From: Calliopsis andreniformis
Lineage: Eukaryota; Arthropoda; Insecta; Hymenoptera; Andrenidae
Direction: 5' to 3'
Assembly: GCF_051401765.1 (NCBI RefSeq)
Contig: NC_135064.1
Coordinates: 29,238,001-29,302,000 of the forward strand
Length of the DNA: 64,000 nt
The notes beneath the pieces were generated by a model. It made no database searches, was not told the DNA's origin, and worked only from the letters and a program-made list of their open reading frames with translations. Made by a program: the position numbers and the translations under genes. Shown one piece after another: positions 32,096 to 44,800 of this stretch; position 1 is the first letter of the stretch; the number at the start of each line of letters is the position of its first letter.

Positions 32096-35000
32096 TCTAA
32101 TTTATTACGCGATATCTACTCAATTTCATTCCTGACTTTAATCATTGCGTTCACCTCGGCTAATAGTCATCACCGTTACCGATTCAATGAGAACACGTTC
32201 AAATGCACATACCTTAAATCGAGCGGTAAATCCATTGTTTTTTAAGCAGCTTCCTGCAAATAATCCAATAATTTGTCGAACTCTTGAAATTACTTTATGT
32301 CAGTTCCTGAATCAATTAGATAATTTATATTAATGTCATAAACTGAACGGAGGTACAAGTTTGAACATGTATCATGTTCATTACGTTTCTATCATTACGT
32401 TTAAGAAATTGAGCGAAGAAAAACACGATGGGATGCGCTTAAAAAGGTCTAGTATCTTCACAAGGGAAAGTTGGATCAGAAGAAACGCTCAAGACGATGC
32501 AAATATTTATCGATGTTCTTACACTTTGAACACCTAATGGATCAAGTGGGAAAGGCTAAATCGATCAACCCACTAGCTTAACCTCGTCGCCTTATTGTCT
32601 AGCAAGCTTAATCGCCTAAGTAATTAACCCTTTATGCAGCGAACTTTGGAGAAACTGCTTTTTGTGGTTATTAGCTGGGGCTGTACTAATTTGACACTGA
32701 CTTTACGAAACTTTTCGGCTCATCAACGAACTTATGATTAAATTACATGCAAATCATAGCTATCGTTATGCATTATTCAAATTCCATTAAATTACCATCA
32801 ATATTTATACTTAATATAGATCTGACGAAAAGCAACCAAATTAACATTTCGTTTAGTGAATCAGAATCAAAATGATAAAGTCACTCAAAGGGTTTCATTC
32901 GATACTAGACAGTATTACATTTTATCGAAGCCGTGAAATGTGATATTTGGTTAAATTATAACACAATTTCAATATATTCGGGCAAACATTTTATTTTGTT
33001 CATAGATTCAATTTAACTGCATCCCACCAAAAAAGAAAAATAAATTTCACTAAACTTCTAAAGATATAATGACAATTTTGTAAACTATTGTACTTGCCAT
33101 ATTTAGTTTCATTTGGTGGAAAGGTAACGCATAATTTTGAGAACATGGACATTACTTCATCGTTAGAAAAATGACGGTTTCAGGATTTCTGTTAACGTGG
33201 AAACGCTTGAAGAAGCTTGATAGAAATCGTCCAGTTATACGCTTTCCAACTTTCTGTAGCGAATGACTTAAAGTTTTATCGGCTTGCGAGGTTTAACTAG
33301 AGGTTTCCTCATGGATGTTTTTCAATAGTGGGTTCTTAAGTTCAATGGAAGCCTTTTACGAGAGTTTCAGGCACGCGGTTCAACCTTATAATTTATTCCA
33401 TGTTTCTTTTACTCCGAACGTTTTGGATATCTGCGATTTATGGATTTTCCTTGAGGTATCAGTGGACGGACATGTTGCTTTTACCCGATCGTCTACTTTT
33501 TTTCCTCTGTCCCACGAGAATGCACGCTCCACTAACTTTTAAAGAACGTTACGTTGTTTATTCTTAATTTTCCAACATCGCGTGTGTTTTATAAATCAAA
33601 AATATTGTCAATAAAACATTGAAAACAGTGATGTGCAGAAAAAATAAAACCTGCCGGAAGTGAAATATGCCTGTGCCTAAATGCATGCATATGGTTATTT
33701 GTAGAATGCATGGAACACGTACATATGTATGCACTACATACAGAAGCAGTATTTGCAGAAAATCGATATCCTTGATAGAATGAAATATTTCGTAAATCGA
33801 TTTTGTAGGAACGGCAGGTTCAGTACATAGTGCATACACACATACATATCGTTACCATTACCACGAGCCCAGAGCTGAAATTTTCGAGTACAAAGTCAAG
33901 GATCGGTTTTTATAGAGAGTTTGTTAGTATCGGGCGAAGCAGTCGAGCTGAATGTCACCTGTAGTCGTAAAAAGTTGGGTGGCATGACCGAACCCAGAAC
34001 TGAAATCTGAGGATCCACTAATTCGTTATTAATGAAGCATTATTTAAACATCTTCGTGATTAATGCTGAAAATTAATTTACGAACTATCGGAAATTCATG
34101 TTCGTCGATTCAACATAATAAAGGTAACAAAGAAAACTTTTGCAAGATTTAACTTTGTTGGTACACTATCCACTTCCAATAAAGTGCCGTGAAACTTTTT
34201 AATCAACGATATCAAAATTCCCAACGTTTCTAATAAACCGTTCAGTCTTATTAATGAAATCGTTTCATCGATTTCTAATTACTTTCGTCACGTTATTCTT
34301 CCTGACACAATAAGCGACAAACATGTGTGGGCGATTAAAAAAAGTTAAAAAACAAAGGTAGCTGGTAGGAAACTTGAAAAATACCTTTCCATTGATGAAA
34401 ATGCTTCCAAGAGAACCCTCGTATCCGCAAACAATGCACGTCGACTACAAAAACTTTTTCGATGCAACGAATGTTTTTTTTCTGCACGACAAATTTTTCC
34501 GGACAGGAGGATCAAACTTTGTTCCGGATAGCGTTTATACATTTCAAAAGGTTCACGTTCGACAAGTTATCCTTCAGGATATACGAGTTTCCAAATATTT
34601 CGATGTAAATCAAAAGTCAATACTGTTAAATCTGTTTACGAAGGATTTACAATTTGATCTCTCAGCTTCTTCATATGTGCTTTATCTGAGATCGAGATAA
34701 ACCGCTTACACAATTATTTTATTATGACCTATCGCGATAATCTATTTTTTTCTCTCCAGCATACTTCTATATGTATACAGATATATACGTTCTTCCTCTA
34801 CTTTGATCCTGTTACTGGATTGTATACTCTCGAAGAAGAAATGAGTTAGGAAGTTTGCATCGCAGTTTACTCTACAAACTAGTTTCCCTTAACTGGAACT
34901 TGGAACGGACTTCAAGTACTTATCGTGCTGCGTAAATGGTAAACAGCCGTTGATGCGACATCGTTGTGTTACTCGCACAAAATCATCTCTTCGATGCAAT

Positions 35001-35760
35001 TATGGGATCATAGGAAAAAAGCCAATGCAACGTTACTCATTGTATGTACACAGTCGTAGATATCTTCGCTTTTAAGTATAGATTTGAAATAAGAGTTTAG
35101 CTCGTCCAAGAATAAACTCGCAATTGTATAAATCTTATTACATCGTAATCTTGTTTGAAGACGTTCGAGTACTTTCGTACTTGTATCCCGATCTCTGTAG
35201 ATCTTGCACGATGCATCGTTTTCGAGGAAGAAACAAGTTACGAAGTTTGTCGGTTATGTTCATGGTGCTGCGAAGGTTGGCGCGGCCCCGTTTCGCCGCG
35301 CCTCTCCCCAAACTTCCTTCGCCTTTTCTTCCCTTCCCTATTCTACTCTGCTCTGCTCTGCTTTGCCCTGCTCTGCTCTTCGAAACGCGAATATTACTCC
35401 TACCGCGTTACACATGCTGCAAAAGGTTCATTCGCGATGCTTTCAGGGAAAGAGTCTCAAACTGCGACTTTCACGGGTTCTTAAAGGATCCGTGGGAATT
35501 TTTCTTCTCTGTTGAAATATTCTTAACCTCGAGTCTACGCTGCGGCGAAGGTCTTACCTGAACATCGACATAAAAGAAAAAACGTAAACCTATTTTGCGA
35601 AGTGTTCCTCGGTAGTTTAATTTCACGCGTACGGGCAACCAATCAATCGAGTCAGCGTTGTTACCTTATTTTCTAGAAAAGCTCTAAATACAACTCTGAA
35701 CCTGTCATCTTCTTAGTTTCTTCCTTGGTTTCGCCGAGGACGAATAAACTCTAGAGTCCT
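32096..35760. other. Upstream of TTLL3; no recognised gene
   Basis: The TTLL3 promoter should lie at its left edge. I see no clear core-promoter motif. AT-rich with only short, unrecognised open frames. A CTCTG-rich microsatellite lies at about 35345-35379. Confidence 0.5.
35345..35379. repeat. Imperfect (CTCTG)n microsatellite
   Basis: Repeats of CTCTG with CTTTG and CCCTG variants, in a pyrimidine-rich stretch. Confidence 0.8.
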
Positions 35761-35766
35761 CTGTGC

Positions 35767-36103
35767 GAGTACCCCAAAGGTACTCATTCTAGGGACTGAT
35801 GTTCTCTCCCCCTTGTCTCATTCCCTTCACTCTTGCTCCGGCTCCCAAACAGAGGAGTTGTCCTCTAATCCTTTATCTCTGTTTCCTGATCCATTCTTCA
35901 GAGGACAACTGCTCTCAGTCCTCCTTCCTCTCTCTCTATTTTCTTTCCTCAAGCTTTTTTTCTCTCTTTTGCTTCCTTTCTTGTTTTCTATGTTTTTAAA
36001 CGAGGAAGGAAGACACAAACCCTCTGAAGAAAGAATCAGGGTTTAGGGCTACCGCTTCCTTGTAGCGATGGAAAGGGAAAGAGAGATAGGGAGATCCCCT
36101 ATC
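35767..36103. repeat. Pyrimidine-rich segment with three inverted repeats
   Basis: GAGTACC/GGTACTC (35767-35785, 5-base loop), AGTTGTCCTCT/AGAGGACAACT (35856-35910) and GATAGGG/CCCTATC (36085-36103) lie within 340 bp of CT-rich DNA. This could be a solo LTR or a structured non-coding element. No terminal repeats or target duplication were established. Confidence 0.35.
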
Positions 36104-36109
36104 CCTTAA

Positions 36110-39100
36110 GTGAATATGTATACTTGGAATACTTACCCAAGGGATTCTAGAGGAGATCCGTTCCGTGCAATGGAGTAGTACACTTCCTTTATTTCTTGAT
36201 ATTTCAATCAACCTCAAATAACATTATTGACTATCTGCTTACACGATACATGTTAATTAAGGAATACACAGCGGAAGGAAAGGATTAACAATTAGTGAAG
36301 TAATTTTTGAACATTGAGGAACAAGGGTCATAGCACCTTTCAATATCGGTTTGTTTAAAGTGAAATTTTATAACATCACTGATTACTATTTCGTGCGATG
36401 AAACTATGGGGTTATTTCCTCCTGTGTTTCAGAACGATTGCCATTCGTAAAGAATTCTATAGTTGTATCTAATATCTCGTATTTCTGTAGCTTTCTCCTA
36501 TGTGCTACGAATAATCGATTTTAGAATCTCACGCAAAAATATATATTGTTTTACATACATATACTGTTGTATGTCACGGGAACAGCCAAATTGTATTCAG
36601 AGAAACCATCTTTGTAGGTATTTTTCAAAGGGGAACGTACTATATTACAGATTGCACCGTCGAAGAGAACGAGTATCCGCGCCAAACGTTATATCGCTAA
36701 AGGGACCTTTGTGCAATTTAAAGCAAAGTCATGTATTACGTAGATTCTTCTTTGGGAACTATTTTTCTCCGGGAACTGCTCTACTTCATGTTCTGTTGCT
36801 CCACTTCCATATAACATACACGAATTGAAACGCAAGCAGGAAAGTTTCCATCTCGCATGCTGTCTGTATTGTCGCAGCCATGAACATTTCTAGTACTTTT
36901 CGCGCGTCTAACATTCGTAAATCTTCCATTTATTCTTCTTTGCTCTTATCGAGTAGGTAGTAGAATTCACGTACGAGATTCAATTAATGATACGATTAGA
37001 TTCTGAGTACACGCGAAGATAATCAAAAGTCGGTAATCCGATAATCTCTATTCGTTCTACGATTACGGTCTGGAGTTCTGGGCTAAATTCCTCAGATTTG
37101 TCCGATTCGACAAAGTTTCGACATTTCGAACTTTATATTGTGATCACGTATTCGAAACACGTAATTGGTTCATCGTTACTGTGATAACGAGAGTTTCTCT
37201 AATTAATGATACTACTTGTAAATCTTTAGATGGAGGTACATACTTGTAGTACCTACACGTTCAAATACATACACATTTATAAATACTTGTTCTGGTTACA
37301 TTTTTCTTCATTTTCCACTTCTACAGAATAGAACACCGTTCTGTTTCATTCAGTGTAATCTCGAACAAGATTTTACCGAATAAGGTGTTCATACGACGAT
37401 TAAGATGGGGTTAATTATTCTCCCCTACTCAGCAAAATCGTCTTTCTCGCGTTCCCGACAGGATCATTTCCTTTCTTATCTGAAGTCGTTTCTTTTTCCA
37501 AGTAGCTAATTATGTGAGAGAAACATACTTTTCACTTGACCTTTTTCATCCTCTCCTCTGTTCTTCTATACTCCAAAAGCACTTAGAAGAAAATGTTTAT
37601 TTGTAACGATCCCATTGGTAAAAATCGAGAAAACAAACGAGACAAGAATTATTCTCGAAATCGTACATTTTGCATTCCATTTAGGATTGCCAATCTCGCG
37701 TGTTTGGAAAAGAAATAACTTTCCATCTCGTTAAACGGTGTTTTCCGAGATTTCTTCGTGACATTTGTAGACAACGAAGAAGAAAAAACGAGAACGAGAC
37801 TGCGCAATATTCCATGTCCATCTCACTCTCTGGAGAGGAATGTAATTGTTCCTCTCATTAGTATCGTCTTAAAAAGAGAAAGATGTGTCCAACTTTCTTA
37901 AGCAATATAAAATCCTGGACTTCGTCTTGTAAGAGTCACCTTACTTTCAGAAGAACTTAGAGACGATTATAAAAATAAAATACTGATCCGTGGTTAAAAT
38001 TACTTAGACGGTAACACTTGATTTACAAAATTGATCGTATAAAAAGCGTATTTAAACTTCTTTTGTTCCTTCAAAGTATAATAAAATTAAACACTAGTTA
38101 TTATTAAATTGCCATTACACGAAACTCAATAATAATAAGTGTTGATTAGAAGTAGAAGGTATAAGAATGAAAATTGATAAAAAAATACATATTTAAATAA
38201 TATTCGTTATTTTTCTTTGGGTATGTCTTCGTTTCCTAGGTATACCTTTTTAAATTGAAGAGTAATAATAAAAAAGATTGTAAGTGCTATTTTAAAGAAG
38301 TTGATTTTTTTTTGGAGAAAAAAGATTTTCTTCCAACTTTAATGTTGGCACTTTCAGCCTTTTTTATTTCCACTCTTGAATTTGAAGTGATCTAGAAGGG
38401 GCTCTGGAGAATGCAAGTGCGGGCCTGAGACATCTCAGGTCTTGACCTGCGCAGTTTCAATGTACAGGCATAAACACATGCAATTATCAGTTATCTATGC
38501 AGTGCTTCGTGCTTCTATACTTCCATCATAAATATTTGGGTTTTTAATAACGCATAAGATGACTCAACTATATTACAACGTACTCGAAATGTTTCAGTAC
38601 ATATATTTATCTCTTTAATTGCGTTTATATAATATCACGTGTTAAAACAGAAAGCAGTGTCACGTGTCTCGTGTTTCAACGTATAATCATCGCGCGACCC
38701 AACGTATGCAGTTGATTGTTTCTCAACAGCACAAATAATTCTTGACCATTTGTAACTTCGTTGTAGTGCTGTTCAGATAAATTTCATTTTACGATCGCGT
38801 GCCTCATCGAGAAGTTTGCCTGACAGCAATTATCGGAGTAAGATAGTTATCGCTACTAGGATTACTTAAGGTAAGATCTTGACAACTTATCGAATCACTT
38901 TATTTTATTTGCTTTCATCTTTCGACTTCTACGATATAAGAAATATGTATGTGATAACATGATATATATTTTTCAATTCTTTGTAATACTATTATCACTT
39001 TGGAATTACCACAAGTACGCGAAATGTTACCCTCATTCGTACCTGCTTCGTATCGTCCTGCTTCTTTGCCCGAAAAACGGGTTTGATACATGGATTTCAA

Positions 39101-39150
39101 AATTCGTGCTCTCTACTTTTTCAACGCGATAAGAGATGAAATAATAGAGC
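36110..39150. other. No recognised gene
   Basis: AT-rich sequence with frequent stops in all frames. I see nothing beyond simple low-complexity DNA. Confidence 0.55.
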
Positions 39151-39173
39151 AACCTTTTAACACGCCCGTGCAC

Positions 39174-39710
39174 TCAACTAATTTTGCTCCAATTCTGATA
39201 TTCATGCATACGTTGCTCAAAACATAATGAAGACATGTTGAATTCACTCTCGGGCATCATACTCAGCCTGCGCTCATTAAACGTACACGTTTGAATCGTT
39301 TGAAAGACGTGCCTATGTATAGCGACCGCAATGGAAGAAGTATTGTGAGAGGAAATTCCGAATAGTTTGTGAAGCAAGCAATAGCGCATCGCAACGATAT
39401 GAAAAATATTCCCGATGCAAAAAGTTTTTCGTAAAGGGTCTCTGTAGTTCGTCTCCATAGCAACTATCAAGAGAATAGTAGATTTCCGGAGACAAGGCGA
39501 AAAATCAGTATATTCGGAGCGCGCAAACAATGACACGCGCGCGTCTCCGTTTACATGCCCGCTGGCTATGGCGTCGGACTTGATAAATGTACTTCGCACG
39601 AAAAACCAGCTGCAGTTTGCCGCATAATAACCGGGCAACGGGAGAAAGAGACATTTAGTGCACTTAGATGCGTGATCTATCGACCGTCTGCCCCGGCCGC
39701 CCTCGGCCAT
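39174..39710 (-). other. Long ORF of unknown status (178 codons)
   Basis: Opens at an ATG in GC-rich DNA and runs to a stop at 39174. The predicted peptide matches no family I recognise and has no clear signal peptide or domain. The GC-rich start lowers stop frequency, so this may be chance. It could also mark a CpG-rich regulatory patch. Confidence 0.15.
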
Positions 39711-39779
39711 CGACGCTGGATACTATTCCATCCTTTTTTCCTTGCTCTAACCCATTTCCCTTGATCTACTAGCTTCCTT

Positions 39780-41598
39780 CGAATATACTTTTCTCGTAAT
39801 GGCCCCCGTGACATGAAGCGCAGCATCGTTTTTCCATCACTGGTTAAGTGTAGACTACTCTGTGAAAATCAATGAATGTCTCGTTCAGTCCATTACGTAC
39901 AAAGCCGAACTTATCAATAATCACGAACGATTAAATTTCGATTCTGGTAAGCTTTCGATTTTATTGCCATATCTGAAATAAAAGAAATTTAACTAACGCT
40001 AAATGAAAGGAAAACATTTTCGTTATATCGTAGGTATTTTATTGTATAAACCATTTTCGCCCGCAGACAAATTACAAATAGAAGATAGAATAACTGATTT
40101 CGCAACCTTATTATTGGATCGTTAGAAAGAAACGAATGTATAAAGATGCTATCTACTATACTATCCACTGCTTAATCACCTTTAAATCCCTCAAACGTCA
40201 TTATAATTTTGAAATGAACAATACTCAGGACTATTAATAAATGTTTATTTAATAGATAGTCTCTAGGACTATCACTTGCATATTCTCTACTTTCGCTGTT
40301 CAAGTATTTTACTTTACACTCGAAAAATCTCTGACAACAGATTAACAACAGATCTGACAACAGATAAATATTGAAGAAAACTTCAAAGAATCTCGCACGT
40401 TCAAGCGCAATTCAACCTCTCTTTGATCTTTTTATAAAACTAACTCTCATTTAGTCGTTCTAATTCTAGTTTTTAATCATTCACTGAATCAATTTAATTA
40501 ACTCGGTTCTGCCAGTATTTCCACGCTTTTGACATGTTTTTACGGTTGGCGATATTTTCTCAGAAAAAATACTTCTGTATCGGTGGGTAGAATCACGTTA
40601 ACAGAATAGTAATTAGCAAAGTTCATTAATGGCTGTCATAGTGGTTAACTCGAGTACTTTAAACCGAGTGTCTGTTCCATTGAAAGGATGAAATCGAAAG
40701 GATTAGGAAATTAAAGGGTTCGAAGGTAAAGCGGGCGTAAGTTAAAGGAGCAGCTCAATTGCGACTTGAGTGACTCGGCGGCTGACCGGATGCGAAGCAA
40801 CTTTTGATTGAATACGCTACCACAAGTTCACGATGAATTTCGTCAGAAGGTGGGTTCATGCATGCGCGATGAATGCGGCAAACTAAAGGGATTGGATTTA
40901 AACGAGGTAACTTTCTTTCAATAAGCCCTTCTTAGCAACCATTAAGAAGCTCTTGAAGCATGCAAAAGCACTACGAACTTTCTCTCCGATAGTTTTAACC
41001 AGATATTTCCCTGGAAACGAAGTTGCGAAAGAGTCGGTGCGATCATTTATCGATTTTAAATCTGGCTAACTGTAAAAGCTAACTGTAAAAACCAAGTTGC
41101 TCATCCTACGTAACTGGAGAAAGCTAATAAGGATAATTCGATTTATTTACTACTCTTAATTTGAATTTCTCAGCCAATGAAAGAAATATAGGGAAGATTG
41201 AAGCGAAAATCTAAAGAAAAACTATTGTTTCATACGCAATGGCGTGGCTCAGAAAAAGAAATATATGAAACGAGGGTGGGATTGTCGCATAAACAGGTTT
41301 GCAATGAAACTCGCAGGAAAGGACAATTTGTAGAGACGAGAGGAGAATGCATTGATGAATAAGTTTCATCGGTGTACGAGGAAGTCTGGGAAGCAGAGCA
41401 TAAGGTGTCCGAACGCGCTTAATAAGACCTCTAAAGTCAAAGTCAAAGCCAACGGTAGGAAGGTGAAGTATAGGTGTAAGAGAAAGGAGCAGAGCGGCCG
41501 CTAATGATTGGTGCGCGGGCTTTCGTGCACGGTCGTCGAAAGGTGTGAGAAGTTTGAATAGGTTGCCGAGGGCGTAACAACGTCCTAGGCTTGTGTGC
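39780..41598. other. No recognised gene
   Basis: AT-rich, followed by a GC-richer stretch from about 41440. No supported coding sequence. Confidence 0.5.
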
Positions 41599-41648
41599 CT
41601 CGTCTCGTCTCGTCTCGTCTCGTCTCGTCTCGCCTCACCTCACCTCGC
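41599..41648. repeat. (CTCGT)n / (CTCAC)n microsatellite
   Basis: CTCGT is repeated about seven times and passes into CTCAC units, within a GC-rich patch at about 41440-41860. Confidence 0.92.
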
Positions 41649-41899
41649 GGCCCTATACATATACGACTAAGTACAATATAACTCTCTCCTCCCTCTCGTC
41701 GCCTACGGTTTGACATAACGGCCCTGAGCAACGGGCGAGTTTAGAACTAGCGACCTCGGCTTTATCTGCGAGCCACGGGTGAGATTAACGAAACAAAGAG
41801 CTACCTTGCTGCGGAATGTGGTCTTTTGCGTCTAAAGATTTCCCCCAACGCAGTCCCTCCGCCTTTCTTGTCGTTTTACACGTGTCCAAAAACTGACAG

Positions 41900-44800
41900 T
41901 CAACAACCTCCCTAATTCCTCTCTTAACAAATACTTCACGCGCTACTGCATCCTCTCGGCTCTATTTCGCTGCTGATACTTCGCCTAGCTAATTTTTTAC
42001 CTATACCTTTAATCTAGACCGGACTTTAACACCTTGTAGCTCATCACCTTCATAAATCCTTTACCGTTTAATCTACTTCCCCTTCCAATGCCATCGCTTT
42101 GCTCTTTTTATCATTACTTAATAAACTTATAATCGATTCAAGTTTAATCCCGTAGATGTAGCGACCACTTATGAATCTTCTCTGTGTAATAGGGTGAACA
42201 TTTATGCGGAAGGAGAAAATAGAAGCGCGTGTTTTCTATCGTTTAATCCGAGAATACATTTGGCGTGCGTACAAGCGATCGAAATTATGATTTTTCTGAA
42301 AAAAAGAAAATTACAATAGAGATATGAGAATCTATGAAGAGTTTTCAACCATTTCGACTATTAATAAATTCAGACATTCAAGTAAATTCCCTTCCTAATC
42401 TGATTTCATCAGCGGCGATTTGCAGTTCGTAGTTGTCGGCGTCTGTATATTGGAGTAAACAGTGCATGGTTCACATTATTCGATGTATAGTTAGCTGGAC
42501 ATTGTGTTGGCAAGTTTACTCGCATAGTTGTGTCCAGTTACGACATTCCTGCGTACGCATCTTGCTTCAAGTTTGATGCACCGATCCTGCTGTTCAATAT
42601 GTCATTGTATTAGAACGATTTACAAGGCACGGAGTGGACTAAAGTGTAATGGTATGAATTCAAACCGATTAGAAATAAGAGGGAGAAAATATTTATCAAT
42701 AACGAAGCATTATATAGAACAATGTTTAGGGAACGAAAAATGGCAGGCACGTTTGAAAAGATCATAAACCATAGGAAGGCATTGAAGAATTTCAGATCAG
42801 AGGTTAAAGCTCTTTGCTGAGCTTCGATAACAAAGACGAACCACGGAACGAAATGACCACGCGAATGTTTCTGCTGTTACAGCAGGATAGAAATCCTCAA
42901 TTTCACGCCTCACTTGCCGAAAAGCAGCAGTTTTCTTATCGCAATTTCATGCATTTGAAGAAGTTGAACCGAAAACTGGTAACTACGCTTGTTCTTTCAG
43001 AACCACCTCTTGTGTTTCGCTTTCACTCACGTTTATCGAGCGTCATCACTTTTTCGGAAATGAAATGCAATAAGATCAAATGGATAAATGATGAGCGAGG
43101 TGTGCGTTTCTCTTAAGGCGAACGTTCCACTTTCTTACATTTTCTCATTTCCTTTACGCTAAATGAAAATGTAATTAGAACTGATTACATTTCCTTGAAG
43201 TGTTCCTTCTCAATTTTCATCATAAATTCTCTCCAAGAGCCAGAATTCCTAACAAATTCGAAAGATTTGAATTTTTCTTTGACGCCCCGACCCTTCGTTC
43301 CACGAGTTATTAACTTTCCAACCGACTCAAACGCCCCGACTTCGGCCGTTTCTTCTTCGGAGAACGCTACTTGTAGCATCATAAATAATCAAGACGAGAG
43401 CAGAAGAAGCTACGCAGTTAGAAAGTTCACGGCTAACGCTGCCGTTCGGTTTCCGTACTTTTGCAACAACAAACAAACTCACCCATTTCGCCTTCAAACT
43501 CATTTCAGTTCATAAATTGTCTTTGAGTTTGCTTCCTTCTAGTCCTCGGAAATTGTATATTCCCCAGTTAAGTAGACCGATTTTCTTCTTTCCTTGTGTC
43601 GCAGTTCAACAATTTTTGTCCACTTTTATTTGAGAAATAATGCTTCTGACGCGATGATATTAAATTTCCTCAATAACCATCAGAACAATGCGTTTGAAGA
43701 CCAAAGGAGTTCATGGAACGAATCTAGCCTTTATTCATATTTGTTCGATTTACTGGATTTAACGATGAGAGACTCTTGTCCTCGTTCTCCATTCTCTATT
43801 CCACAGTTTCTAGATTTCACACGAGAACTATCGCGTCGGTCGCAGATTATTTCCCAAATACATCCTTCTATTTCTACTTTTTCAGGAAGTGCGCCCCTAA
43901 AATATAAAAACGTATCTCGTAAAGTGCTCGAGAAGTTTTTCTACTGATTTTTGCTTCTCATTTCGAGAGCTTCAGTTCCTTAAGGAATTACAACGAGAAT
44001 GAAACATACATTATACTGATTAAAGAAGAAAATTAACTCATACTTCGAAACTTTTTATTTTTAAATCTTTAAACTCTAATTTTTAAAGTGGTTAGTAATA
44101 GAAGTTTAAGCACAAAGCACACTCTTTGCTTTGAATGATCCAGCCAGAAAAAGCCACAAACTAATTAGATGACTTTGATAAATGTTAAAACTTAGAAGAC
44201 TGTCGGCATCAATGACAATTTCTGGAACTTCGATGACTAGCCGCAATTAAGGTCGTAATTACAGCGATGACATCAAAGAGCTAATTAGTGGCACGTTCGC
44301 GCAACCTAGCAGCAGCAAAAATACGACTGTAATTTCTACCTTCCGAGTATTCCATATTTAACGTTTCCAAATGCCAATCTATTCTTTCTTTTCGTGTTAG
44401 GTATACACGATTCGGCGAAATTTACGTCGTGCGGTGATTTAGGAAGACTTTCAATTCCTTCAGTTTTCTCGGATCTCTTCACGTAGGAGAATCCGTTTCA
44501 GAATAAATACCATATAACTCCACGAATTTCAAATCCTTTATTCCAGTTCATTATCGGAGCTATATGTACATATAGTCGCTCGTTTCTCCACAATAATCTC
44601 TCTTCTAAGGTTCGAAGACAATTTCGTTCAACTTTACACAATCGAGTATAGACTACTCTGCTGCGTTCTTATCTCAGATGTGCAATACACCCACTCTTTT
44701 TTTTTCACTTATCTCTATTCAGCAGCTTGAATTTTTCAAATTTTTTTCCACAACATAGTTCTGTGACAAGGGATTTTGAGAGGAAATTGAGAAGGAGTAA

